This document shows, one piece after another, positions 36,651-45,534 of a stretch of 64,000 bases of DNA (position 1 is its first letter; the number at the start of each line of letters is the position of its first letter). Origin of the DNA: Bog-473 sp963745175 (GTDB lineage Bacteria > Actinomycetota > Acidimicrobiia > Acidimicrobiales > RAAP-2); the NCBI GenBank assembly GCA_963745175.1, contig CAVUWK010000001.1, positions 310,001 to 374,000 on the forward strand. The letters run 5' to 3'. The position numbers and the translations under genes were made by a program. The notes beneath the pieces are model-generated. The model was not told the DNA's origin and did no database searches. It saw only the letters and a list, made by a program, of their open reading frames with translations.

Positions 36651-36838
36651 TGATGGCAGACGCTATCTGCGCGCCACTGCGCCTCCCAAAGTCGAACAGA
36701 TACGGCAATCAGCCGCTTAGTTCCTTTTGTTCGGCCTCTACGAACGTGCCACCGGGCCGGCGTACGGAGGAAGGCCAGCGCCACAGAACGCCTGTTCGCA
36801 TGGCCCCTTCGATCTGAGCGATTCTTGGTCCCTCGCGT

Positions 36839-37075
36839 ATGGAGACTGTCCACGAAGTTCTGAGTGCCACCTCGGTGGGTCAACTCTTGACTGGACTGTG
36901 GGTCCTTGCGGTGGGCCTGGCATTTCTAGCCATTGCCGGAGGAGTTTCCAGCCTTGTGAAGGCTTTCTTCGACAAGCACAACCCGATCTCGCTTCCCCTC
37001 TGGGGGTATAGAGGCCTTGGTCTGTTTGCTGCCGTCGGCGAGTCCCAGCCAGTGGTGTACGAGCAGGTGAGCTGA
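36839..37075 (+). CDS. Small membrane protein, possibly truncated by IS256
   Basis: A 78-residue frame from ATG 36839 with one strong hydrophobic segment (LLTGLWVLAVGLAFLAIAGG). It then runs SSLVKAFFDKHNPIS, and the frame ends in VGESQPVVYEQVS at the edge of the IS256 remnant, so the original C-terminus may have been lost by insertion. Family not recognised. Confidence 0.45.
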   Translation: METVHEVLSATSVGQLLTGLWVLAVGLAFLAIAGGVSSLVKAFFDKHNPISLPLWGYRGLGLFAAVGESQPVVYEQVS

Positions 37076-37146
37076 AGGACTATCCCCCAGACGCGACGGT
37101 CACCGCGTCAACCTCAAGAAGCAGTTTCCACACAACCACTTGAGGA

Positions 37147-38314
37147 GGATCACGGTGAACTGTCCCCACCACTATCGACGCGGCCGCCTGGCTTGGCAAG
37201 TACCTCGAGGGCGCCGACGGCGACACGGACCTGGCCCGGGCGATGCTGGGCGCCTTCGCCGAGGCGCTCATGAGCGCCCAGGCCTCGATGCAGTGCAACG
37301 CCGCCTATGGCGAGCGGACCGACGAGCGGGAGAACTCGCGCAACGGCTATCGGCTGCGGCCCTGGGACACCAGGGTCGGCACGATCGAGCTGGCCGTGCC
37401 CAAGCTCCGCCGGGGCGTCTACAGCCCCGAGTTCTTGCTCCAGCCCCGCCGGCGGGCCGAGCAGGCCCTGGTGGCGGTGGTCTGCCAGGCCTACGTCGAG
37501 GGGGTCTCCACGCGGCGGGTCGACGACCTGGTCAAGGCCATGGGCATCGACGGGATCTCCAAGTCCGAGGTGCTCGCGCATGGCCGCCGAGCTCGACACG
37601 GTGGTGACCGAGTTCAAGGAGCGCCCCCTCGACCAGGGCCCCTATCGCTACCTGTGGATCGACGCCCTCACCCAGCGGGTGCGCGAGGGGGGCCGGGTGG
37701 TGAACGTCTCGGCCGTGATCGCCACGGCCGTCAACGCCGAGGGCCGGCGCGAGATCGTCGGCTTCGACATCGCCACCACCGAGGACACCGCGGCCTGGAC
37801 GGCGTTCCTGCGCTCGCTGGTGGCCCGGGGGCTCGCGGGGTCGAGCTCGTCATCTCCGACGCCCACGGGGGCATCAAGGCCGCCATCGCCCAGGTCTTCG
37901 CCGAGGCCTCGTGGCAGCGGTGCCGCACCCACTTCATGGCCAACCTGGCCTCTCGGGTGCGCCAAGGCCTACTGGCCGATGATCGCCACCTTGGTGCGCT
38001 CGATCTTCGAGCAGCCCGACCGTGACACCACCTGGACCCAGCTCGCCGACGTGGTCGACAAGCTCACCGAGGCCGGGTTCAACGACGTGGCGACCTACCT
38101 GCTCGACGCCGCCGACGACATCTTGGCCTTCAGCGCCTTCCCCACCGAGCACTGGCCCAAGATCCGCTCCAACAACCCCCAGGAGCGACTCAACAAGGAG
38201 ATCCGCCGGCGCACCGACGTGGTCGGCATCTTCCCCAACCGCGCGGCCGTCATCCGCCTCGTCGGCGCCCTCTTGGCCGAGCAGACCGACGAGTGGGCCA
38301 TCGCCAAGCGCTGA
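37147..38314 (+). pseudogene. IS256-family (mutator-type) transposase, multiply frameshifted
   Basis: Pieces of one IS256 transposase lie in alternating frames: AAAWLGKYLEGADGDTDLAR to AMGIDGISKSEV; then RMAAELDTVVTEFKERP to FLRSLVARGLAG; then VELVISDAHGGIKAAIAQV to CRTHFMANLASRV; then KAYWPMIATLVRSIFEQP to DEWAIAKR. Breaks fall near 37150, 37572, 37840 and 37960. DALTQRVREGG, SDAHGG and IRRRTDVVGIFPNRAA are IS256 hallmarks with the DDE residues. The C-terminal 40 residues or so are missing. Terminal repeats were not found. It cannot make a functional transposase. Confidence 0.8.
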
Positions 38315-38329
38315 AAGGACGGGCGTACC

Positions 38330-38737
38330 CTATGTTTTTTGAAACGCAGGGGTGAAACAGACAGCCACGAGCAAGCCCTCCGGGCTCAGGAGCCGCGCTG
38401 TGATCTGTCCCCACGGCTCCGTTCGGGCGCCGTGGATAAGTCGATAGCCCTCAGTGGTGAGTTCTGCTGCTGCTGAAGCCACGTCGGCAACCTCGAACTC
38501 GATGGTGGCCTGGGGTATGGGAATCTCCGTGGGCCAATGCGTGGAACCAAAGCAAGCTTTCGATGCCTCAGAAAGGGGCCAGAGTCCAAAGTGCTTGGCT
38601 CCCTCAAGTTGGTGCGTGAACACGTAGTCGCCTTCTTGGCCTTCGAACGTCAGGCCCAAGGCCTGCCCGTAAAAGGACCGAGAGACTTCGACGTCCTTCA
38701 CGATCGGGGCAATACTGGTTAGGAACTGGATTTCCAT
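38330..38737 (-). CDS. VOC/glyoxalase-family protein
   Basis: A 135-residue single-subunit VOC protein. ATG 38737 has GGAGGTGA five bases upstream, better than the longer frame. It shows SIAPIVKDVEVSRSFYGQAL, GLTFEGQEGDYVFTHQL and ATIEFEVADVASAAAELTTE, then LLSPEGLLVAVCFTP. Family members bind metals or small molecules and include glyoxalases and resistance proteins. It lies just right of the IS256 remnant, and its stop is within 16 bases of the transposase end. Confidence 0.8.
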   Translation of the reverse strand: MEIQFLTSIAPIVKDVEVSRSFYGQALGLTFEGQEGDYVFTHQLEGAKHFGLWPLSEASKACFGSTHWPTEIPIPQATIEFEVADVASAAAELTTEGYRLIHGARTEPWGQITARLLSPEGLLVAVCFTPAFQKT

Positions 38738-38839
38738 TCGTTTCACCTCCGCGGCTGGGGTTCTGGAGTAATCCATACCCCCGGGATGTGACACGCTCTC
38801 CTAGTGATGGGGCATCCCAGCAGTGCCGCAGGATGCGCC

Positions 38840-38865
38840 CGTTCTCGGCGATAGGGGGCAGTCAG
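38840..38865 (+). repeat. Hairpin repeat, divergent copy
   Basis: Reads CGTTCTCGGCGATAGGGGGC followed by AGTC. It sits between the VOC start and the DUF5655 stop, overlapping the latter by a few bases. Weak match. Confidence 0.35.
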
Positions 38866-39317
38866 CCCGTCTTCCGAGGGGGTCGGTGAGCACCCCGTCC
38901 GACTTGGTATGCCTCCTCCATCAAGACTGCAAAGAAGGGGTCGAGCTGGTCCGCATCGGTTATCCGAAACTGCTGAACATAGAGGCTCTTCGTGTAGGGC
39001 GAGACTCGTAGAAACCTTTCGTCTCGCACTTCTCGCTGTAGATCAAGGAACCCGTCGAGCGAGGCCTTGCGGGGTTTTGCCCCGGCGAAACCCCGGTGGG
39101 TTCCCTTGAACGCTATGGCCGTCTTGGTGACACTGACCGTGTACGGCCCGCATGCCGTTAGCAACCTGACGAACCGCTTGTAGAGGTCAACGACGGCTTC
39201 GGGTTTATCGGCCAGATGTCGCTGGACGGTCCATTCTTCAGCAGACTCCACTTGCGTACAGTAACGATCCTCCGGGATTCTCCTGCCCTGGAAGTGCCGG
39301 ACTATGTCACGCTCCAA
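38862..39317 (-). CDS. DUF5655-domain protein
   Basis: A 151-residue protein. EEWTVQRHLADKPEAVVDLY, RLLTACGPYTVSVTKTAIAF and FLRVSPYTKSLYVQQFRI match DUF5655, a domain found alone or next to nuclease-like domains. The final helix is FAVLMEEAYQVGRGAH. The N-terminal 25 residues look unconserved, so translation may begin later. No function is established for the family. Confidence 0.68.
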   Translation of the reverse strand: MERDIVRHFQGRRIPEDRYCTQVESAEEWTVQRHLADKPEAVVDLYKRFVRLLTACGPYTVSVTKTAIAFKGTHRGFAGAKPRKASLDGFLDLQREVRDERFLRVSPYTKSLYVQQFRITDADQLDPFFAVLMEEAYQVGRGAHRPPRKTG

Positions 39318-39370
39318 CGGTACGTTGCATTGGCCAGTCGAAGGGCGGGTGACTTCTACCTAAACGTGGG

Positions 39371-39560
39371 CTACGAGGAGTCGGCGATGTATTTCAGGAA
39401 ACCTTCGTCCCACCCAAGGCGTGACGGCAGCGCCGGAGCGTCCCACCAGGCCTTCTTGGCGAAGTGGGCAGGACCCACGATGCCCTCTCCCGGGACGCAG
39501 ACAAGCTGCAGCCCCTTCGCACCCGTGGCACATGAACCGATTGCTGGATAGAAAGTGAGC
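39371..39560 (-). pseudogene. Possible gene fragment of unknown family
   Basis: On the minus strand the frame ending at TAG 39371 reads LTFYPAIGSCATGAKGLQLV, then GEGIVGPAHFAKKAWWDAP and WDEGFLKYIADSS, which looks like the C-terminus of a real protein. I find no convincing start or ribosome site. The rest of this 350-base gap is empty apart from the SDR ribosome site. Confidence 0.3.
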
Positions 39561-39668
39561 CTGGTTCGGGTGTGGGTACGGACACGTGCAGGAAGGAGCC
39601 TCCGGGGTGCCAAAGGTGTTATGGAATCGTGAGCTACTCGAACGCCTGGCTGGGTGATGGGAGGGACT

Positions 39669-40472
39669 ATGTCGAACAGAGTTGCAATCGTCACGGGTGC
39701 CTCGGCAGGCATTGGGCTGAGCGTGGCTTCTCGGCTCCACGGACGAGGGTGGGTCGTCGTCGGATCGAGCCGCCGAGGCATAGGCTCGAACGGATGGACG
39801 TCGGTCGTGATGGATGTCGATGATGACCAATCCGTGACGGCCGGGGTGCAGGGAGTTGCTGTCGAGCACGGGCGCATCGATGCCGTTGTGGCCAGCGCCG
39901 GGTGGGGATTGGCCGGGGCGGTCGAGCAGACTCCCATAACAGAAGCGAAGGCTCAATTGGAGACGAACTTCTGGGGCGCCGTACGGGTCGTGCAGGCCGT
40001 GCTGCCGACGATGCGTCGCCAGAGATCAGGTCGGATAGTCCTCATCAGCTCCATCGGTGGCGTTATCGGCCTCCCATTCCAGGCGTTCTACAGCGCCAGC
40101 AAGTTCGCACTAGAGGGCTACGGCGAGGCGCTGGCCTACGAGGTCGCACCGTTCGGCATCCAAGTGACCCTGGTGCAACCGGGCAACGTCCGGACGGATT
40201 TCACTCAGAGCAGGCGTCAGGTCAGCGCGCCCGCGGATGATGATCCCTACGGCAAAGCCGTCGCCAAGGCGATCGGCGTAATGGAGCACGATGAGGCCAA
40301 CGGGGTTCCACCAGACAAGGTGGCCTTCGTCGTCGAGAAACTCCTGAACTCGGCTCGTCCTCGCCGGCGCGTCTCCGTCGGCAAGGTGGGGGAACGGGTG
40401 GGGCTCCCGGCCAAGCGCTTGTTGCCGTATCGGGTGTTCGAAGGAGCGGCCAAGTCCAGCCTTGGCGTGTAG
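39669..40472 (+). CDS. Short-chain dehydrogenase/reductase
   Basis: A 267-residue classical SDR. TGASAGIG at residues 10-17 binds NAD(P), ASAGWGLAG replaces the NNAG motif, and the catalytic Tyr141-x-x-x-Lys145 is in FYSASKFALEG, with Ser in VLISSIGG. ATG 39669 has GGGAGG just upstream. VTLVQPGNVRTDFT is the usual loop after the active site. The substrate is not predictable. It is convergent with the histidine phosphatase, with a repeat between. Confidence 0.85.
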   Translation: MSNRVAIVTGASAGIGLSVASRLHGRGWVVVGSSRRGIGSNGWTSVVMDVDDDQSVTAGVQGVAVEHGRIDAVVASAGWGLAGAVEQTPITEAKAQLETNFWGAVRVVQAVLPTMRRQRSGRIVLISSIGGVIGLPFQAFYSASKFALEGYGEALAYEVAPFGIQVTLVQPGNVRTDFTQSRRQVSAPADDDPYGKAVAKAIGVMEHDEANGVPPDKVAFVVEKLLNSARPRRRVSVGKVGERVGLPAKRLLPYRVFEGAAKSSLGV

Positions 40473-40498
40473 TCGAACGTCTATCCCCATCGTCCGGA

Positions 40499-40530
40499 GG
40501 GTGGCACCGAACCGGCGAACTGGGTCACGC
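40499..40530 (+). repeat. Hairpin repeat, good copy
   Basis: GGTGGCACCGAACCGGCGAA then CTGGGTCACGCC. Left arm GTGGCACC and right arm GGGTCAC pair with bulges. It lies between the convergent SDR and phosphatase genes. Confidence 0.65.
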
Positions 40531-40550
40531 CGAAGCATCAGAGACTGGGC

Positions 40551-41153
40551 TCAAGGGATAATCTCAACGAATGTCTTGGATTCAACGTCGATCCGGTAAA
40601 TCACCCCGTGGTGGAGCCGCAACGTGAGGGCCTCTTCCGGTTCCACTCCGAGAAGGCTCCGGAGAAGCATCCGACCAATCATTTCGTGAGATACAACCAG
40701 TGGCCGAAATCGTCCGGACTCAACGATCTGGCGAAGGGCAGATGCCGCTCTCACGTCAGCGTCGGCGTAGCTCTCGCCGTCGGGAAATCGCCACTCGTAC
40801 TTGTCGAGTGAACGTCGAGCCATCTCACCGGGGAAGGTCCGTTCGATCTCGCCATTCGTCAGACCAGCCATTTCGCCGTGGTCCAGCTCCCTAAGATCAT
40901 CGACCGATGTGATCGTCTGGTGCAGGGCTTCGGCATAAATCTGAGCCGTCGCAACGGCTCGCCCCAGCGGACTGGAGAACAGCCCGTCTACTGGTAGCGA
41001 CGCAATTCGTTCCGCCACCTGCTGAATCTCCGCGATTCCACCCTCCGTCAGGGGTGAGTCCAGCTGACCCTGACGGCGACCGGTGCGGTTCCAATGCGTC
41101 TCCCCGTGTCGGACGAGGTACACCTCTTCGATCGGGAGAGAGTGCATCTGCAA
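40551..41153 (-). CDS. Histidine-phosphatase (phosphoglycerate-mutase-like) protein
   Basis: A 200-residue protein with VYLVRHGETHWNRTGRRQGQ near the N-terminus (catalytic RHG), DGLFSSPLGRAVATAQ, ELDHGEMAGLTN and the second catalytic histidine in PLVVSHEMIGRMLL. The histidine phosphatase branch includes cofactor-dependent mutases and broad-specificity phosphatases; at this size a phosphatase is likelier. ATG 41153 is the start, with another ATG two codons later. No strong ribosome site is visible. Confidence 0.85.
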   Translation of the reverse strand: MQMHSLPIEEVYLVRHGETHWNRTGRRQGQLDSPLTEGGIAEIQQVAERIASLPVDGLFSSPLGRAVATAQIYAEALHQTITSVDDLRELDHGEMAGLTNGEIERTFPGEMARRSLDKYEWRFPDGESYADADVRAASALRQIVESGRFRPLVVSHEMIGRMLLRSLLGVEPEEALTLRLHHGVIYRIDVESKTFVEIIP

Positions 41154-41265
41154 TTATTAGTGCAACCCCGTGTCAAGGGTCTCAAGTCCGGCGTACGGAG
41201 ACACACCCTTGCCGAGCGCACCGCGCAGGGGGCGCTCCAATTGACGACAGAGGTAGGATCACGAT

Positions 41266-41835
41266 GTGGCGTCCGCGACCAGTCCCTACCGAGCGCGCTT
41301 CACCCGTATGGACCAGTCCACCGCCGAGGAGTGGGCGGCCATGCTTGCCATGGAGGACGAGGACCTGAACGCCTTGCCCGATCGGCTGCTGGCGCAACTG
41401 CGTCTGCTCGATAACGAGCACGGCGGCTTCGCCGTCGATCGCCTGACCCACAGCTTGCAGACGACCCATCGAGCCGAGGCGGACGGCCGTGACGACGCAT
41501 ATCTTGTATGCGCCCTTCTGCACGATGTGGGTGATGTGCTCGGACCGCTCAATCACGCCGACATTGCGGCCGCAATTCTCAAGCCGTGGGTAAGCGAGGC
41601 CTACCACTTCATGGTGCTTGAGCACGGCATCTTCCAGGGCTACTACTTCTGGCACTATGTGGGCGGGGACCGAGACGCCCGCGACGAGTTCAGGGGGCAC
41701 GAGCACTATGACCTCACTGAGGAGTTCGTGCGCTGTTACGACATGCCGTCCTTCGATCCAGAGTACGCCACGCCGCCGCTCGAGCACTATGAGCCGATGC
41801 TGCGGTCCTTCTTCAGCCGGACTAGCTCGAGTTAA
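41266..41835 (+). CDS. HD-domain protein
   Basis: A 189-residue protein with DRLTHSLQTTHRAEAD and CALLHDVGDVLG, the HD metal ligands, then PLNHADIAAAILKPWVSE and HEHYDLTEEFVRCYDMPSFD. This order matches small HD phosphohydrolases related to the MioX/phosphonate HD group. The start is GTG 41266 or ATG 41308. It stands alone between the phosphatase and a broken propeller gene. Substrate unknown. Confidence 0.72.
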   Translation: MASATSPYRARFTRMDQSTAEEWAAMLAMEDEDLNALPDRLLAQLRLLDNEHGGFAVDRLTHSLQTTHRAEADGRDDAYLVCALLHDVGDVLGPLNHADIAAAILKPWVSEAYHFMVLEHGIFQGYYFWHYVGGDRDARDEFRGHEHYDLTEEFVRCYDMPSFDPEYATPPLEHYEPMLRSFFSRTSSS

Positions 41836-41892
41836 CGGGAGTGGCTAGCCAAGCTAGGTAGGTGCCGAGTCGCCAAATGGCGAGCCGCCGAT

Positions 41893-41930
41893 CCGGCGTT
41901 TGAGGGCAGGCGAACTGGATTCGCCGTGGC
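41893..41930 (+). repeat. Hairpin repeat, rearranged copy
   Basis: Two partial cores follow each other: CCGGCGTTTGAGGGCAGG and GGCGAACTGGATTCGCC. It lies between the HD gene and the convergent propeller gene. Confidence 0.35.
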
Positions 41931-41968
41931 GCGACTGGCCTGTAGGGCCGGATTCTTCTTACTCCTGA

Positions 41969-43188
41969 TCACAATGCGATCAGTGACGGGTCTTCGTTGA
42001 CAAGCCTGAACTTGGGAAGCTTCAACTTGGGAAGCACCCGGGCCTGACTCTCACCAGGACGCCAAGCCTCCACTGTCGTCTTCCCAACAGTGGATGAAAA
42101 CAGCCAGCCGTTGGTTGACCATGTGAGGGACATCGGACCAAGGTTGGGGTTAGTCGGCTGTTCTGAACCAGCCAGCATCCTCGCGACCTGAGTATAGGGA
42201 CCGATCAAGAAGACCGCTTGAGGGTAGGGAATGCGAGATGTGGAACCGAGCGCAACCGTGACGGCGATCGTGCGACCATCCGGCGAGATCGCTACGTCGC
42301 CAGTTGCGGTGACGCCCGAAGGAAGTTGTACCGTTCGCTCAGACCCGTTCAGTGCGTTGAGCACGTGAAGAGGGCAATTCGCCCTGCAATACGGTGCGGC
42401 TGTCTCCCAGACGACTGAGTTGCCACCGGTGCCCAATACGTACGCATTTGCGAATACGTGAACCACTCGATCGGTTAGCGGATTCCAGATTTCCTGCTGG
42501 TTGCCGTGATTGCCGTAGGGAGGGAGTTGCTGTAGCACCATGCCCGCATCTCCAGCGACACCCGTGGGATACCACCCGTCAACTCCGGGTAGTGCCACGG
42601 CGGCTCCTATCTGGCGCCCAGAGCCGTCGACCAAGTGAACGCTTCCCATCTGGGGTGCGTTGTAGTTCGTGCATCCGAGGATCGGCGCGCAGGGCTGCGT
42701 CCACACCCACGCTTCGTTGCTGTTCGGACCTCTGAACACTCCATCCGATGGGCCCAAGTCGACAGGCTTACTGTTCGTGCTCCCCGAATAGAGCCACGCG
42801 GTGTTGCCGCGGTTGAGCAAGAACGAGCGCCCGACAGTAACCATGGCCAGGTCACGGCTCCCCCCGTACGGAGCTGGCAAGGGAAGCACCCGAGTGGCAC
42901 CGGAGTCCGCGTCGAGGATCCGAAGGTCGTTGAGGGCATAGACAAGCGTTGCTCCCGGTGCGGAGGTGCGGCGGCCAGCCCGGTTGCGCCGTGACCCCAA
43001 CTGATGAGGTGGGGGGACTCGAAGAGCGATCGAGCGTAAGCCCGAGGCTGCCAAGAACCAAGATGGCAGTCGTCGCCGATCGCGATCCACATGAAGCGAA
43101 GGCGACGTCTCCGTCGGCGAGCCTCTTTGAAGAGGAGCTGAGCATTCTGGTCGTCCGCTGCGGTCGGCTTTTCGAGCAACACCGTCAT
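41969..43188 (-). pseudogene. Membrane-anchored beta-propeller-like protein, twice frameshifted
   Basis: Starts at ATG 43188 (MTVLLEKPTAADDQNAQ), 13 bases after the GntR stop. The N-terminal basic region LFKEARRRRRRLRFMWIAIG is followed in another frame by the membrane helix TTAILVLGSLGLTLDRSS. In a third frame the extracytoplasmic domain runs from APGATLVYALNDLRILD to the stop at 41969. Breaks fall near 43075 and 42970. The outer domain has repeated strands such as DVAISPDGRTIAVTVALG, as in WD40/YVTN-like propellers. It is likely co-transcribed with the regulator and may be its target. Confidence 0.65.
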
Positions 43189-43201
43189 GGGAGGACCCTC
43201 G

Positions 43202-43549
43202 TCATGGAAGCCCCTCGATAATCCGAATGACCTCGTCTCGGCGATAGCCCTGGTTGCGGCAGTACTCGATGAGATCTCGAATCCGGTGAACGACTGCTCC
43301 TCGCTCGGCTGAACCCGCCACGGTGATGCCTCGTCCCCGCTGAAAGTCGAGGAGTCCCTCATCTCGCAAGATGTGGAGCGCACGCAGGACGGTGTTCTTG
43401 TTTACCCCAAGGACTGCTGCCAGGTCCTTGGCCAGCGGTAGGCGTTCGCCCGGACCGGCTTCTCCTTCGGCGATCGCCCGGCGGATCTCGGCTGCGACTT
43501 GATCGTGGAGCGGAATGGATTCGGTTCGGTCCACTTGTACTTTCAACAT
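43202..43549 (-). CDS. GntR-family transcriptional regulator (YtrA-like)
   Basis: A 115-residue short GntR protein. ATG 43549 (MLKVQVDRTES) is followed by IPLHDQVAAEIRRAIAEGE, the winged-helix GERLPLAKDLAAVLGVNKNT with VLRALHILRDEGLLDFQRGR, and a C-terminal helical tail with VHRIRDLIEYCRNQGYRRDE. No large effector domain is present, as in YtrA regulators that control adjacent membrane-protein genes. The next gene, a membrane-anchored protein, begins 13 bases later, which fits autoregulated operon control. Confidence 0.8.
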   Translation of the reverse strand: MLKVQVDRTESIPLHDQVAAEIRRAIAEGEAGPGERLPLAKDLAAVLGVNKNTVLRALHILRDEGLLDFQRGRGITVAGSAERGAVVHRIRDLIEYCRNQGYRRDEVIRIIEGLP

Positions 43550-43553
43550 GGTA

Positions 43554-43566
43554 CTACTGATCGTAG
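43554..43566. promoter_or_regulatory. Possible GntR operator
   Basis: A short palindrome CTAC-TGATC-GTAG lies five bases upstream of the GntR ATG, where a leaderless transcript would begin. Position fits autorepression. The arms are only four bases, so chance is possible. Confidence 0.3.
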
Positions 43567-43635
43567 ATCTAATCCCGTCGGATGTCCATGGCAGATCAGG
43601 CATCAAGGACCTCTAGCCCATATGTGCTGGTCAGC

Positions 43636-43668
43636 CCTCCCCAGGTCGGCGTTCGGGGATACCCCTGG
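43636..43668 (+). repeat. Hairpin repeat copy
   Basis: CCCTCCCCAGGTCGGCGTTC then GGGGATACCCCTG. The arms CCAG/CTGG lie outside, with GGGGATACC at the right as in the copy at 53453. It lies between the GntR promoter and the cupin stop. Confidence 0.5.
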
Positions 43669-43672
43669 GCCT

Positions 43673-44074
43673 TCAGCGAGGCCGATTCTTAGTTCCGATA
43701 CCTGAAGTGATGATCAGGACAGCCGCCTCGGCATCGACGTCGGCTGTGTGCCAAACCCCAGGAGGATTGATCACCGCTTCGCCCTGATTGAGCTCGGCCG
43801 ACCGTACCTGTCCGTCTATTTCTTGGAGGAGCTTGATGGTTCCCTCGGTGCACACAACTAACTCTTCCCCCAACGGGTGCATCTCCCACGACTCCCACGA
43901 CGTTGTGTATCGGTGCATGGAAACGAGCCGCCCCTCGACTCCATCGGAATCAGTACGCGCTTCATAGCGCTCGTACCATTCAAGATTGCCTGTGAACTGC
44001 TCCTGGGGAACGACCCTCGCTCCGAGACCCAAGTGGACCGGATGCGTTTGGAGGTTGAAGACGGCGCCATCCAT
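43673..44074 (-). CDS. Cupin-domain protein
   Basis: A 133-residue single cupin. Motif 1 is around EMHPLGEELVVCTEG and motif 2 is GEAVINPPGVWHTADVD, giving His/Glu/His candidates for metal binding. It resembles small cupins that bind metals or sugars and lacks additional domains. ATG 44074 is the start. It stands alone, with repeats on both sides (43636 and 44117). Confidence 0.75.
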   Translation of the reverse strand: MDGAVFNLQTHPVHLGLGARVVPQEQFTGNLEWYERYEARTDSDGVEGRLVSMHRYTTSWESWEMHPLGEELVVCTEGTIKLLQEIDGQVRSAELNQGEAVINPPGVWHTADVDAEAAVLIITSGIGTKNRPR

Positions 44075-44116
44075 TCCACAAGTGTGACGATGTGAATATG
44101 AGTTGTCTACCGAGGA

Positions 44117-44146
44117 TCACCCTCCCGGCGAACTGGGGCACCCTGG
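44117..44146 (+). repeat. Hairpin repeat, consensus copy
   Basis: Contains the exact core CCGGCGAACTGGGGCACC at 44125-44142, preceded by ATCACCCT. It lies between the cupin start and the next minus-strand stop. Confidence 0.7.
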
Positions 44147-44156
44147 CGGCAGAGAC

Positions 44157-44424
44157 TTACTGCGTGAACACAGTGTCGACGATCGTCCCCGACGACGGGT
44201 CGAGAGTGACCGTGAACGATGGCGCCTTGGCGATGAGCTTGTCCCCATGCCATTCCACCCCCAAGTAGCACTTCCACGCCGTTTCCTGTGGCGATAGTGC
44301 ACAACGCCACAGCACATCGCCGTGGCGGCTTAGGCATGATGTTCGGGAACGGGTGCCAGGCTTCAACTCCCGCCGGTCTGTCCTCTGGGTCGAGAAGCAC
44401 GATGATGTCTTGGGAGCCATGCAC
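44157..44424 (-). pseudogene. Small hypothetical protein, frameshifted
   Basis: Begins at ATG 44424 with MHGSQDIIVLLDPEDRPAGV then EAWHPFPNIMPKPP; the other frame continues GDVLWRCALSPQETAWKCYL, GVEWHGDKLIAKAPSF and SGTIVDTVFTQ. Joining them needs one base removed near 44325. The two halves read like one protein of about 89 residues. The family is not recognised. Sixteen bases separate it from the APH-like gene. Confidence 0.5.
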
Positions 44425-44439
44425 GGGAAGCTGGGCGGA

Positions 44440-45412
44440 CTACGACCAGAGTTCAGCCCGGCGCGACCACCAGGCCTCGGCGGCGGTCATCGCGCCTTCG
44501 GCCTCGCGAATGCCGTCGCCCACGAGCCCTGCGGTGGCAGCCCAGTGCAGGGGTACAAGGGCTAGAGCCCCGGGGAGCCACCGGTACTCGTCGCGAGTCA
44601 ACGGTTCCGGAGCCGTGCTTTCGTAGGCGTCGAGCAGTCGTCGCGGCTCGAGCAATTCGCCGCTCGGTCGCGACCTGGTGCAGGCTGGCCGCAATGTCGT
44701 ACAGCCGCTCCCTGACCCTCGCGAAATCCAGGTCGAAGGTGGCCCATGAGCCGTCTGACAGTTCTCCCGCGTTGCCCAATTTGTAGTCCCCATGAATCGG
44801 AGCGCATGGCAGTTCGACCTCCTTCCGGAGCTTGGAGAGCTCGCCAGTAAGTTGGCGCATCCGATGCACGACCGGCTCGCTGCGGGGTCCGAGCCTGCGG
44901 CGTGTGAAGCCGACCGAGTAACGCAGTTGGCCGAAGGTTCTGTGGTCGTCGAGGGGTTCGGGCGGACTGGGCTCCCAGACTGCTTTGAGCGCAGTGTGAA
45001 CGCGGCCGAGCTCCTCGAATACGCGGACGTAGGAGTCCTCGTCCGTCCGTGGCTGCAGGTGATCGATGAACTCCTCAAGCTCAGCCCAACGATCAGCGAC
45101 CCTCAGGAGGTCGCAGCCGGAAATCGGAATCGGCCGAGCGACGCGGACTTGCGTCCGCTGCAGCCGTTCCCGCAAGCGCCTCAGTCCCGCGACTCGCCCG
45201 CGGCGGACCCAGGGCCTGTGAACCCGGAGGACAACCGGCGGCTCAGCGTCTATCCGCAGGTTGAGGTTGAATCCACCGCCGATGTCTGCCGATCCGGCCC
45301 CGCACGCGACGCGGTCGATCAGGGCCGAGACGGCCGGATCATCTGGGCTGGCTCTAGGTCCAAACCAGCGCGGCAAGGGAGGGGGAGAGGTCGAAGTTTC
45401 GATTCCGGTCAT
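44440..45412 (-). pseudogene. APH-like phosphotransferase, frameshifted near C-terminus
   Basis: Starts at ATG 45412 (MTGIETSTSPPPLPRWFGP). VVLRVHRPWVRRGRV holds the ATP-site lysine/arginine region, then CAPIHGDYKLGNAG (Brenner loop) and WATFDLDFARVRERLYDIA. The frame changes near 44670; GELLEPRRLLDAYEST and AATAGLVGDGIREAEGAM continue in another frame to TGA 44440. The active site is intact, so a shortened protein might still form. It is only distantly similar to the kinase at 23374. Substrate unknown. Confidence 0.65.
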
Positions 45413-45499
45413 GGCAATGGCCCGCCAGCGCACCCAACGGAGGGTCCGCCGGCGAACCCATCCTCCTCGACGCGGGTCGATCGTGCCTCGCATGTGCCG

Positions 45500-45534
45500 A
45501 ACGGTGTCACCCTCCCGGCGAAAGGGGGCACTTC
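45500..45534 (+). repeat. Hairpin repeat copy
   Basis: GGTGTCACCCTCCCGGCGAA then AGGGGGCACTTC. Outer GTG/CAC and inner CCCT/AGGG pair. It lies between the APH gene start and the GNAT stop, touching the latter. Confidence 0.65.

Noticed and set aside
38300..38345. Terminator after the IS256 remnant (TTTTTT at 38335)
   Set aside because: The preceding GGGCGTACCC stem is only three base pairs, too weak to support a call.
39216..39551. Plus-strand frame between DUF5655 and SDR genes
   Set aside because: It is mostly antisense to DUF5655 and to the minus-strand fragment ending at 39371, with no ribosome site.
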